A stretch of 64,000 bases of DNA from Bacteroidia bacterium (lineage in GTDB: Bacteria; Bacteroidota; Bacteroidia; Flavobacteriales; Flavobacteriaceae). Positions 9,480-17,957 of this stretch are shown in pieces. Every line of letters begins with the position of its first letter. The first letter of the stretch is position 1. The position numbers and the translations under genes are program-made. The stretch lies in the NCBI GenBank assembly GCA_030427985.1, contig JAUIBH010000003.1:16689-80688 (forward strand), written 5' to 3'. The notes below the pieces were generated by a model, which was not told the DNA's origin, ran no database searches, and saw only the letters and a program-made list of their open reading frames with translations.

Positions 9480-10322
9480 TTATTCAAAAGTATAAGTAGT
9501 TTTTATAGCCTCTGTGACCCGGAAATACCCATAGGCAATGTTGTTTGGATTATCCGCATTCACACAATTGCCTACTAAAGGCACTGGAGTTGGACTAAAG
9601 GGGTTTCCTGAGTTTTCATACTGTTCCACGAGTAGTCTCAAATAGTCATGATATTGTTTAGATATGCCGTAAAAAGCTATGTCTACCGTTTCTCCAGGTT
9701 GAAATTCTGTGATACCATCATCCTCGTCGGCTAATTTTTCATAGTAGATAGTGAATTCATTCCCATCAATAAACTCATCTTTGATGTAATATAGCTCTGG
9801 AAAGAGATTTGCCTCACTTTTAAAACGAAGAAAGTAATAGTTTTCAATGTTTGCAGGATCCTGAAAAGTCACGTTCACCTCCAAGGCATCTTCATCTTCT
9901 CCATCTTCGATGGATTGGTAGACATCCACAATATCACTCGCACCAACCAGGGTCTCGGTGGCCGAATATCGTTCATCGTTATAAATGACTTCCAATGTGT
10001 AGGTGTTTCCTATCACTGGAATAAAACTGGAGGTCGTGTATTCGCCATTATTTTGATCCTCAAAAACAAATTCAGCCCCTGAATCTTCATTGGTGACCCT
10101 TACCGATGCTCCGAGAACAGGAGCAATTTTTTGTTCAGCAAAATAAGGGGTTGAAGTGCTCAATAAAATGGTCTGGTCACTCCCTGTAGTACCTCTTTCC
10201 CAATCCAGCGAAGCTTCAATGGTAAGTCTCGGTGGAGCTTCTGGCACATCAACTTCAACAACATCGGTGCAAGAAACGCCGATAAGTAAAAAACAGAAAT
10301 AAAATATGTGAAATGGTTTCAT
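9480..10322 (-). CDS. DUF4249 domain-containing lipoprotein
   Basis: 280 aa, lipobox (LLIGVSC), 'TDVVEVDVPEAPPRLTIEASLDW' typical of DUF4249; follows a TonB-dependent receptor. Confidence 0.85.
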   Translation of the reverse strand: MKPFHIFYFCFLLIGVSCTDVVEVDVPEAPPRLTIEASLDWERGTTGSDQTILLSTSTPYFAEQKIAPVLGASVRVTNEDSGAEFVFEDQNNGEYTTSSFIPVIGNTYTLEVIYNDERYSATETLVGASDIVDVYQSIEDGEDEDALEVNVTFQDPANIENYYFLRFKSEANLFPELYYIKDEFIDGNEFTIYYEKLADEDDGITEFQPGETVDIAFYGISKQYHDYLRLLVEQYENSGNPFSPTPVPLVGNCVNADNPNNIAYGYFRVTEAIKTTYTFE

Positions 10323-10326
10323 CAGT

Positions 10327-12726
10327 TTAGAATTTAAAATTATAGGTTACAGAAGGCACAATGCCAAAAATGGCGGTTCGGGTGGCCTCGTTGGCCCCGG
10401 TCTCCAAATTTTGACCAAAGGAGATGGAGGCCGCATTTTTCCGATTGAATACGTTGTAGATGCCAAAGACCCATTCGCCCTTCCATTTTTTATCGGGTCT
10501 TCGGTTGGGACGATAGGTAGCAGAGACATCCAAGCGGTAGTAAGCGGGCAATCGGTCTGCGTTGCGCTGTGAATAACTGGCAATGGAAACGCCTTCGTAT
10601 TGATACTGTCCATTGGGGTAGGTGACGGGGCGTCCAGTTTGATAAATGGCATTGGCCCCAAAACTCCATTTGTCATTTAACTGATAAGCTCCAGTGAGGG
10701 AGATGTCGTGAGTACGATCATAAGGCGTACTGTACCATTCGCCATTGTTGATCCCTGGGCCACCTGCATTGCCCCCAGGAGTGCGCTGCTCAGATTTGGC
10801 CAGGGTATAGGCCACCCAGCCCGTAAATGCTCCTTCATTTTTGCGTAGCAACACTTCGAGACCATAGGCACGGGATTCACCGGAGAGTACTTCCCGTTCA
10901 ATGGTGTTATTGCCGATCAGGTCAGAGCCGTCAATGTAATCAATCCGATTGTCCACGGTTTTGTAGAAGGTTTCCACTTCCATGGAATACATTTTGTCCT
11001 TGAAGTTTCTGAAATATCCTAAAGCAAACTGATCGGAAAGTTGTGGTTTGATGTATTTGCCACTGGGTGTCCAAACATCAATAGGCGTTACCGCTGAAGT
11101 GTTGGACAGCAAATGAATGTATTGGGCCGCTCTGGAATACCCCGCTTTTACCGAAGAGACCTCGTTGAGTTGATAGGCCAAGGATACTCGGGGCTCAAAA
11201 TTGCTGAACGTTTCAATGCTCTCACTTTTTGAATATATAGTCTCGCCAATGGGATCCTGCCGCTCGTAAATGCGCAGAGTACTGTTGTACACCAACGGAC
11301 GGTCATTCGCATAGTCATTCAAAGGTTGTCCCCCCATCCGGTTAAAATGACTGAACCGAATCCCATATTGAGCTGTTAGGTCATCGGTTAGTTTATGTTC
11401 TGCATTAATATAAACAGCACTTTCCAGGGCTCTTTTCTTGTCTAACTGCAATTCATTGATGGCAGAAGTTGGACTTGTGGGCTTTATCTGTCCTGGATCA
11501 AATACATACTTTATGGTACTTGCTCCAAAATCCAATTTAAAGGCATCATTGAAATAATACTTTAGATCGTACTTAATATTATAGTTTTGGATCGAGGAAA
11601 CCCAATCAAACTCAAAATCGTTGATGTTGAGTTCGTAATCGTAATTGCTATAGATTAAGGAAAGGTTAGAAAAGAGCCTGTCATTGAAAATATGGTTCCA
11701 ACGAAGGTTTCCAGATGCGTTTCCATAACTGCTACTAAAAGAGCCGCCTATATCAAAGAGGTCGCGTCCAAAATATCCAGATAAATACAGACGATTGTTT
11801 TTGTTGAGGTTATAGTTGGTCTTCAGGTTGAGATCATAAAAACTGGCACTGTTGTCCTCGCCAGCCAGTTTTAGGAAGAGATGGGCATAGGAACCTCTAC
11901 CTGCCACCAAAAAAGAACCGCGGTCATTGAACATAGGTCCTTCCAGGGCCAATCGGCTGGATATGGCGCCAATGCCTCCGGTCATCTCAAAGTTTTTACT
12001 GTTTCCGTCCTTTTGGCGAACATCCAAGACTGAGGATACGCGGCCTCCAAATCTGGCAGGAATACCGCCTTTGTATAATTTTAGGTCCTTGACCGCATCC
12101 GCATTGAATACTGAGAAGAAACCCAATAGGTGGGAGGTGTTGTAAATAATGGCCTCATCCAGTAACACCAAGTTTTGGTCCACTGCGCCGCCACGCACAT
12201 GAAAGCCGCTGGAGCCTTCCCCGTTGCTGGTAACCCCGGGAAGAATCTGCAACGACTTAATGATATCTACTTCACCTAAAACCACGGGCATTTGTTTCAC
12301 CGTTTTAATGTTGAGTTTGGAAACACTCATCTCAGGTTTGCGGAGTACGGCGCGTTCAGGCTCTTCGGCAGTGACTTCAACCTCATCCAATTGCGTGGAA
12401 AATTCCACCAGTTCCATATTCAAGGTGATATTTTTATCTAAAACCACTTGCTTGCTGACTTCATTAAAGCCCATATACGAAAAAATGAGGGTATAAGAAC
12501 CTGGAGGGGCACTGATTGAATAGAAGCCATACTCATTGGTAATAGCACCAATGTCTGTTCCTTTTAAAAAAATGGAAGTACCAAAAAGGGTTTCCCCATT
12601 GCTTTGGTCGGTTACTTTTCCACTGATGGTAAAATTGTTTTGGGCTTGCACTAACGATGAGCCCAATACAAGGGACAGGGCCAAGCACCAATAGGCTGGC
12701 CCGTTCCTTTTTTTGTTTTGTTTCAT
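10327..12726 (-). CDS. TonB-dependent receptor with N-terminal carboxypeptidase-like domain
   Basis: 799 aa; CarboxypepD-reg-like region (ISGKVTDQSNGETLFGTSIFLKGTDIGAITNEYGFYSI), plug (VLGEVDIIKSLQILPGV) and outer-membrane barrel. Confidence 0.95.
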   Translation of the reverse strand: MKQNKKRNGPAYWCLALSLVLGSSLVQAQNNFTISGKVTDQSNGETLFGTSIFLKGTDIGAITNEYGFYSISAPPGSYTLIFSYMGFNEVSKQVVLDKNITLNMELVEFSTQLDEVEVTAEEPERAVLRKPEMSVSKLNIKTVKQMPVVLGEVDIIKSLQILPGVTSNGEGSSGFHVRGGAVDQNLVLLDEAIIYNTSHLLGFFSVFNADAVKDLKLYKGGIPARFGGRVSSVLDVRQKDGNSKNFEMTGGIGAISSRLALEGPMFNDRGSFLVAGRGSYAHLFLKLAGEDNSASFYDLNLKTNYNLNKNNRLYLSGYFGRDLFDIGGSFSSSYGNASGNLRWNHIFNDRLFSNLSLIYSNYDYELNINDFEFDWVSSIQNYNIKYDLKYYFNDAFKLDFGASTIKYVFDPGQIKPTSPTSAINELQLDKKRALESAVYINAEHKLTDDLTAQYGIRFSHFNRMGGQPLNDYANDRPLVYNSTLRIYERQDPIGETIYSKSESIETFSNFEPRVSLAYQLNEVSSVKAGYSRAAQYIHLLSNTSAVTPIDVWTPSGKYIKPQLSDQFALGYFRNFKDKMYSMEVETFYKTVDNRIDYIDGSDLIGNNTIEREVLSGESRAYGLEVLLRKNEGAFTGWVAYTLAKSEQRTPGGNAGGPGINNGEWYSTPYDRTHDISLTGAYQLNDKWSFGANAIYQTGRPVTYPNGQYQYEGVSIASYSQRNADRLPAYYRLDVSATYRPNRRPDKKWKGEWVFGIYNVFNRKNAASISFGQNLETGANEATRTAIFGIVPSVTYNFKF

Positions 12727-12934
12727 TTAATGATTTGAATTAAGAATTACGATTCGTTTTTTGATGTCTTCGCTTTAATGACATTTCAAAAAAGCAAAGG
12801 TTGCATGGGAATGAAAAAAAGAAGTTAACACGGAACGTGAGGTATTCGTTTGGGCAGAGACGTTGTTCGTCTAAGTTTCAAAGGGGAGACCAAAAAGATT
12901 GCCTAAATTCACTTCATCACATAATTGCAAAACA

Positions 12935-14044
12935 ATGAATAAATTCCTTTTGGCGATGGCCGTGGTGCTGTCCTTGACCGCTTGTACAGAAAAAAACAAA
13001 ATTCCGGTTTACGCTTGGATTGGAGGTCCAGGAGAAGCCACCGACCAAGAATTGGCGACCCAATTTTCAGATTTGAAAGAGAAGGGTGTGGATGGACTGA
13101 TGTACAATGGCGGACATGACCCCCAGACCTATAAACGCGTCGGGAAATTGGTAAAAGAGGCGGGAATGGAGTTCCATACTTGGATTCCCACCATGGTACA
13201 GGGCGAAAATCCAAAGTTGAAAAAGGAATGGTACGCCATCAATGGAAAAGGAGAGTCGGCTTTTGATAAGCCTGCCTATGTCCCGCATTATACATTTTTG
13301 TGTCCGAGTAAGGAAGGGGTCTATAACTTTTTGGCCAATCTCTATGGGAGTGTGGCCGAAATAGAGGAAGTGGACGGCATTCATTTGGATTACATCCGCT
13401 TTCCCGATGTGATTTTGGCTAGAGGTCTATGGGACAAATATGGACTGGTGATGGATAGGGAATACCCCCAATTTGATTATTGCTATTGTGATGATTGCAC
13501 ATCGGCCTTTAAAGAAAAAACAGGAATTGACATCAAAGAAATGGAAGACCCTGCCCAAGTGGCGGAATGGAAACAATTCCGATATGATTTGATCACCAAT
13601 ATGGTAAACCGATTGGCAGATGAAGTCCATTCCAAAGGAAAAAAGATAAATGCAGCCGTTTTTCCAGGCCCATCCATAGCCAAAAAATTAGTGCGACAAG
13701 ATTGGGGCAAATGGAACTTGGATGCCATTTATCCCATGAACTACAATGATTTCTATTTGGAAGGCCCAGAATGGGTAGGGGAAATGGTGAATGAAGAAGT
13801 GGCCACGGCAAAAAACAATGCTCCAGTGTATAGCGGATTGTTCATTTGTCCGAGACCTGAGAAAAAAGGAAGTGAAAAAGACCCGGAAAACCATGGCTTG
13901 CTTCCCGAAGAAATAGGAGAGGCCATTCAGAGCTCCATGGAGAATGGCGCAACAGGGATTTGCCTGTTCACCCCAGGAAGAATGACCGAAGCCCATTGGA
14001 AAGCCTTTGACGAGGCCATTCATAAAGAGTACAGTGTAAAGTAG
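12935..14044 (+). CDS. Putative glycoside-hydrolase-like (TIM-barrel) lipoprotein
   Basis: Lipoprotein signal (MNKFLLAMAVVLSLTAC); barrel-like motifs 'VDGLMYNGGHDP', 'EVDGIHLDYIRFPD', 'WNLDAIYPMNYND'. ATG at 12935 preferred to the upstream TTG at 12899. Confidence 0.65.
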   Translation: MNKFLLAMAVVLSLTACTEKNKIPVYAWIGGPGEATDQELATQFSDLKEKGVDGLMYNGGHDPQTYKRVGKLVKEAGMEFHTWIPTMVQGENPKLKKEWYAINGKGESAFDKPAYVPHYTFLCPSKEGVYNFLANLYGSVAEIEEVDGIHLDYIRFPDVILARGLWDKYGLVMDREYPQFDYCYCDDCTSAFKEKTGIDIKEMEDPAQVAEWKQFRYDLITNMVNRLADEVHSKGKKINAAVFPGPSIAKKLVRQDWGKWNLDAIYPMNYNDFYLEGPEWVGEMVNEEVATAKNNAPVYSGLFICPRPEKKGSEKDPENHGLLPEEIGEAIQSSMENGATGICLFTPGRMTEAHWKAFDEAIHKEYSVK

Positions 14045-14065
14045 TTGTTTAATCATTAAGTGTTT

Positions 14066-14097
14066 GCCCTGCAATCGATTGGTTGTGGGGCTTTTTT
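14066..14097 (+). terminator. Rho-independent terminator
   Basis: GCCCTGCAA...TTGTGGGGC stem (9 bp with two wobbles) followed by TTTTTT. Confidence 0.7.
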
Positions 14098-14118
14098 CTG
14101 CAACAGTTCATCCAGCCA

Positions 14119-14158
14119 AAACAACAATTCGGTAATTCTTTCTTTCCAAAACCTTTCA
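14119..14158 (+). promoter_or_regulatory. Putative regulatory motif shared with 15722..15761
   Basis: AAACAACAATTCG and CCTTTCA blocks with identical 33-bp start-to-start spacing to the region upstream of 15808. Confidence 0.45.
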
Positions 14159-14207
14159 TTCTTGACATTTTTGATTCATCAATCAGAGAATCATCGGTCA
14201 AGACCAT

Positions 14208-14258
14208 AAAAAGGGCGTGGAAACTTTTTGCTAATTTTAGCAGGCATGCGCCCTTTTT
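14208..14258 (+). promoter_or_regulatory. Nested terminator-like hairpin in kinase leader (candidate attenuator)
   Basis: Outer stem AAAAAGGGCG/CGCCCTTTTT (10 bp), inner GCTAA-TT-TTAGC, trailing T-run; 33 nt upstream of the 14291 ORF. Confidence 0.45.
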
Positions 14259-14290
14259 TATATGAAGGGGAAGTATAAATAGCATCTGGA

Positions 14291-15634
14291 ATGGAAAAGG
14301 CAATCAAATATATAGGCAAACTATTATCTATTGCGATACTGGTGGGCCTTGTAATAGCAACCATCTTTATAGGGTTGGAAGCACTTACCGGTGGGGATGT
14401 GGCCTTTAATGCCGAAATGATGCGTGAGGTGGGGTATTACATTTTTTATTCCATTGTACTGACTTTCCTCAATAGTTTCTATTATGATTATGTGAACCAT
14501 AAAGTTGTATGGAAACGATATGCCAAATACCGTTTGGCCATAAGCGCCCTTGGAGGCGTCCTTGTTACCATGATCGGCATTTTGTGGATCAGGATGGTGC
14601 TTGGCTTGGGTTTTGAAGGAAAGGACTGGGAAGCCTTTATTGCAAGTGAAGAACCTGCATTTTATGTTGTGGCCCTTCTGATTACCATGGTGGTCTCGGT
14701 GTTTTTCCATGCGGTATATTTCTATAAAAATTGGCAAGAAAAACGGGTAAAGGAGCAAAAAATCATTGCAGGCACAGCTTCTGCGCGCTTTGATGCTCTC
14801 AAGAACCAATTGGATCCCCATTTTTTGTTCAATAGCCTGAATGTACTCACCAGTCTCATTGAGGAAGACCCGGACCAGGCCCAACGATTCACTACCTCCC
14901 TGTCCAAAGTGTATCGGTATGTGTTGGAACAGAAAAACAAGGATTTGGTCACCGTCGATGAAGAACTCAATTTTGCTAGAACCTATGTCCGGCTTCTAAA
15001 AATGCGGTTTGAAGACAGTATCGTTTTTGAAATTCCCGAAAAGTGCACCATTCCCGATGCCAAAATTGTTCCGCTTTCATTGCAATTGCTACTGGAAAAT
15101 GCGGTAAAGCATAACGTGGTAACTACATCCAAACCATTGCATATCAAGGTTTTTGAGCAAAACGGGATGTTGGTTGTGAGCAATAACCTCCAAGAAAAAC
15201 AAGTAGTAAAGAAGAGCAGCGGTGTGGGGCTGCAGAACATCAAACAGCGCTACAATATTTTAACGGACCGTGAGGTAACCATAACAAAAAATACCTTGGA
15301 TTTTAGTGTTTCCTTGCCCATGCTCACACAGCAAGTGTCCTCCGCAGAGACCCAGCAGAGTTATATTGAGGAAAAAAGATACGCTAAGGCCAAAGAACAC
15401 GTGAAGGCCATCAAGGATTTCTACAGTAATCTAATCGCGTATTGTATTGTGATTCCGTTTTTATGGTGGATCAACTTTCGGACAACCGATTTTCTTTGGG
15501 CCTTCTTCCCAACCATAGGCTGGGGTTTTGGGGTTTTGGCACATGGCATGGAAGCTTTTGGCTATAATCCATTGTGGGGCAAACGCTGGCAAGAGCGAAA
15601 GATTCGGGAACTCATGGACAGTGAGGATTTTTGA
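14291..15634 (+). CDS. LytS-type sensor histidine kinase with fused C-terminal 2TM domain
   Basis: 447 aa; TM N-terminus, His_kinase region 'LKNQLDPHFLFNSLNVLTSLIEEDP', HATPase 'LQLLLENAVKHN', C-terminal 2TM module ending 'GKRWQERKIRELMDSEDF'. Confidence 0.9.
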   Translation: MEKAIKYIGKLLSIAILVGLVIATIFIGLEALTGGDVAFNAEMMREVGYYIFYSIVLTFLNSFYYDYVNHKVVWKRYAKYRLAISALGGVLVTMIGILWIRMVLGLGFEGKDWEAFIASEEPAFYVVALLITMVVSVFFHAVYFYKNWQEKRVKEQKIIAGTASARFDALKNQLDPHFLFNSLNVLTSLIEEDPDQAQRFTTSLSKVYRYVLEQKNKDLVTVDEELNFARTYVRLLKMRFEDSIVFEIPEKCTIPDAKIVPLSLQLLLENAVKHNVVTTSKPLHIKVFEQNGMLVVSNNLQEKQVVKKSSGVGLQNIKQRYNILTDREVTITKNTLDFSVSLPMLTQQVSSAETQQSYIEEKRYAKAKEHVKAIKDFYSNLIAYCIVIPFLWWINFRTTDFLWAFFPTIGWGFGVLAHGMEAFGYNPLWGKRWQERKIRELMDSEDF

Positions 15635-15721
15635 TTTTTTCAGACAAGAGACAAGAGCGTTGGATCTCACCTTTAACCTTTTAACCCTTAACCCATAGCC
15701 CCTCCACAATTCATCCCTAAA

Positions 15722-15761
15722 AAACAACAATTCGCGAAACTACTTTTTCCTACGCCTTTCA
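15722..15761 (+). promoter_or_regulatory. Putative regulatory motif, second copy
   Basis: Same AAACAACAATTCG -N20- CCTTTCA arrangement as 14119..14158; 47 bp upstream of the first small 2TM gene. Confidence 0.45.
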
Positions 15762-15807
15762 GTATCCCGAATTTTGAGGTGTAATCAAAAAAACAAAATC
15801 ATTCATT

Positions 15808-16086
15808 ATGGAAAACTTAGACGAATATAAATACCTTAGAGCAAAAGGAAAGGTAGAAAAAATCAAATCCTTTTATTCGAGCCTATTGGCTTATTGTGTC
15901 GTAATTCCAATTTTAGCGTATTTGAATTACAAAACCACTAGCTTCCCATGGGTAGTTTTCCCTGCGGTGGGCTGGGGCATTGGGCTTACGCTTCTGTGGA
16001 TGTGTGCCAATGGCTACAATCCCATTTTGGGAAAAGATTGGGAGGAGCGCAAGATTCAAGAGCTTATGAAAGATAAAGATTTTTAA
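15808..16086 (+). CDS. 2TM domain-containing protein
   Basis: 92 aa; YLRAKGKVEKIKSFYSSLLAYCVVIPIL...GKDWEERKIQELM. Confidence 0.9.
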   Translation: MENLDEYKYLRAKGKVEKIKSFYSSLLAYCVVIPILAYLNYKTTSFPWVVFPAVGWGIGLTLLWMCANGYNPILGKDWEERKIQELMKDKDF

Positions 16087-16124
16087 CAATGCCTATATTT
16101 AGGTGACCATCTAAAGCAGGACAA

Positions 16125-16427
16125 ATGGAAAATTTAGATAAAGAAAGTAAGTACATGAGGGCAAAAGAACGGGTGGATGAACTTAAAAAGTTCTATGCCA
16201 ACCTGTGGTCCTACATATTGGTCATTTCGGTATTGGCCTTGATCAATTACCTGACCAACAGGTTTAGCTATATGTGGTTTTTATGGGCCGCATTCGGTTG
16301 GGGCATTGGAGTGTTCTTTCATGCTGTGGGTACTTTCAACTTGAACCCTTTTTTTGGGAAAGGTTGGGAAGAAAGAAAGATAAAAGAGTATATGAAAGAA
16401 GATGAAAAAACAAAAAAATGGAGATGA
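16125..16427 (+). CDS. 2TM domain-containing protein
   Basis: 100 aa; YMRAKERVDELKKFYANLWSYILVISVLAL...GKGWEERKIKEYM. Confidence 0.9.
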   Translation: MENLDKESKYMRAKERVDELKKFYANLWSYILVISVLALINYLTNRFSYMWFLWAAFGWGIGVFFHAVGTFNLNPFFGKGWEERKIKEYMKEDEKTKKWR

Positions 16428-16735
16428 TCATGGATGATATGGAAAAAGATAAATACAAGAGAGCTAAAAAGCGCGTGGAGGAAATGAAGGGGTTTTATAT
16501 CCACATGTCCATCTACATTGTGATCAATGCATTTATCCTCGTAAACATCTATATGCATTCGGATAATTTTTGGCAATGGCCGCATTTCATCACTTTGTTT
16601 GCCTGGGGTATTGGCTTAACCATGCACGGGGCCAAGGTATTTGGATTCTGTTTACTATTTGGAAAAAACTGGGAAGAGCGGCAAATCCAAAAGTATATCG
16701 ATAAAGACAAGAAAGACGCGGATAAATACGTGTAG
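16418..16735 (+). CDS. 2TM domain-containing protein
   Basis: 105 aa; YKRAKKRVEEMKGFYIHMSIYIVINAFIL...GKNWEERQIQKYI; 10-nt overlap with the preceding gene. Confidence 0.9.
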   Translation: MEMIMDDMEKDKYKRAKKRVEEMKGFYIHMSIYIVINAFILVNIYMHSDNFWQWPHFITLFAWGIGLTMHGAKVFGFCLLFGKNWEERQIQKYIDKDKKDADKYV

Positions 16736-16744
16736 CAATTCAAT

Positions 16745-17080
16745 ATGGAGAACCTGAAAAACAATACATATAACAAGGCTACCAAACGGGTCAAAGAATT
16801 GAAGGATTTTTACCGACACCTAAAAATCTTTGTGGTGATCAATGCCATTTTGTACCTATTTAAAAGTGGGGTGTTGCAGCCATTTCTTCCAGAAGGGCTT
16901 TCTTTGGAGACCTACTACTTTAATTGGGTGGATGCCCATCTGATTGTTTGGATTTTGATATTGGCGGTCCATACGGCATACCTTTTTCGATATAAACTGA
17001 CTTTCTTGAAGAAGTGGGAGGAACGACAAATTCAAAAGTATATGGATAAAGAAGAGAGCGAAACCAAGAAGTATCGGTAA
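16745..17080 (+). CDS. 2TM domain-containing protein
   Basis: 111 aa; YNKATKRVKELKDFYRHLKIFVVINAILY...KKWEERQIQKYM. Confidence 0.88.
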   Translation: MENLKNNTYNKATKRVKELKDFYRHLKIFVVINAILYLFKSGVLQPFLPEGLSLETYYFNWVDAHLIVWILILAVHTAYLFRYKLTFLKKWEERQIQKYMDKEESETKKYR

Positions 17081-17111
17081 AAATGTATTACCATAAACAA
17101 CCAAAACAACT

Positions 17112-17867
17112 ATGAACGTAATCATCATTGAAGATGAAAAACCTGCCGCAAGACGTTTAAGTCGTTTGTTGGCCGAACAGGATGTGGAGGTATCCACTAT
17201 GTTGCACTCCGTAGATGAATCCATTGAGTGGTTCCAGAACAACCCCCAGCCTGATCTTATTTTTTTGGACATTCAATTATCCGATGGTCTGTCCTTCGAA
17301 ATTTTTGATGCTGTCGATGTAAAAAGCGCTATCATTTTCACCACTGCTTTTGATGAATATGCACTCCAAGCATTCAAGCTAAATAGTATTGATTATTTAC
17401 TCAAACCCATCGATGATGAAGACCTGGAAAAGGCCGTGAAAAAGTACCAGAATTTCAAACCCGAAAACCGAAAAATTTCAGTGGATTTCAACGATATCAA
17501 AAAGCTCTTGGTGGACCCTTTGGATCGTGAATATAAAAAGCGATTTACGGTGAAAGTGGGACAACATTTAAAAATTGTAAATGCCGATGATGTGGAATGT
17601 TTTTATTCCGAAAACAAGGGAACCTACGCGGCAACTTCTGACGGTAGAAATTATCTTTTGGACACCACCTTGGAACAGTTGGAGGAGGAGCTGTCCCCTA
17701 AAATATTTTTTAGGATCAGCCGAAAATTTTACGTGAACGTTTCTCATATAAACGACATCATTTCATACACCAATTCTAGGCTTCAAATTAAAATGAACCG
17801 CTTTAATGAGCAAGAAATCATTGTGAGCAGGGAGCGGGTCAAAGACTTTAAGTTATGGTTAGAATAA
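17112..17867 (+). CDS. LytTR-family response regulator
   Basis: 251 aa; receiver (IIIEDEKPAARRLSRLL, DLIFLDIQLSDG) plus LytTR DNA-binding domain (YSENKGTYAATSDGRNYLLDTTLEQLEEEL...FFRISRKFYVN). Confidence 0.95.
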   Translation: MNVIIIEDEKPAARRLSRLLAEQDVEVSTMLHSVDESIEWFQNNPQPDLIFLDIQLSDGLSFEIFDAVDVKSAIIFTTAFDEYALQAFKLNSIDYLLKPIDDEDLEKAVKKYQNFKPENRKISVDFNDIKKLLVDPLDREYKKRFTVKVGQHLKIVNADDVECFYSENKGTYAATSDGRNYLLDTTLEQLEEELSPKIFFRISRKFYVNVSHINDIISYTNSRLQIKMNRFNEQEIIVSRERVKDFKLWLE

Positions 17868-17915
17868 AATCATTTAATAACCTGAAAATCAGAATTTTAT
17901 TTAAAATAAAAATTC

Positions 17916-17945
17916 ACTATAAATTTTTCTTATAGTAGCTTTTTT
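17916..17945 (+). terminator. Putative terminator after LytTR gene
   Basis: ACTATAA...TTATAGT stem (7 bp) followed by AGCTTTTTT. Confidence 0.4.
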
Positions 17946-17957
17946 GACCTAAAAAGG

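Noticed and set aside
14291-17080. Repeated 2TM genes considered as an assembly artefact or recent tandem duplication
   Set aside because: Nucleotide and protein sequences are clearly diverged between copies, and only family-level motifs are shared.
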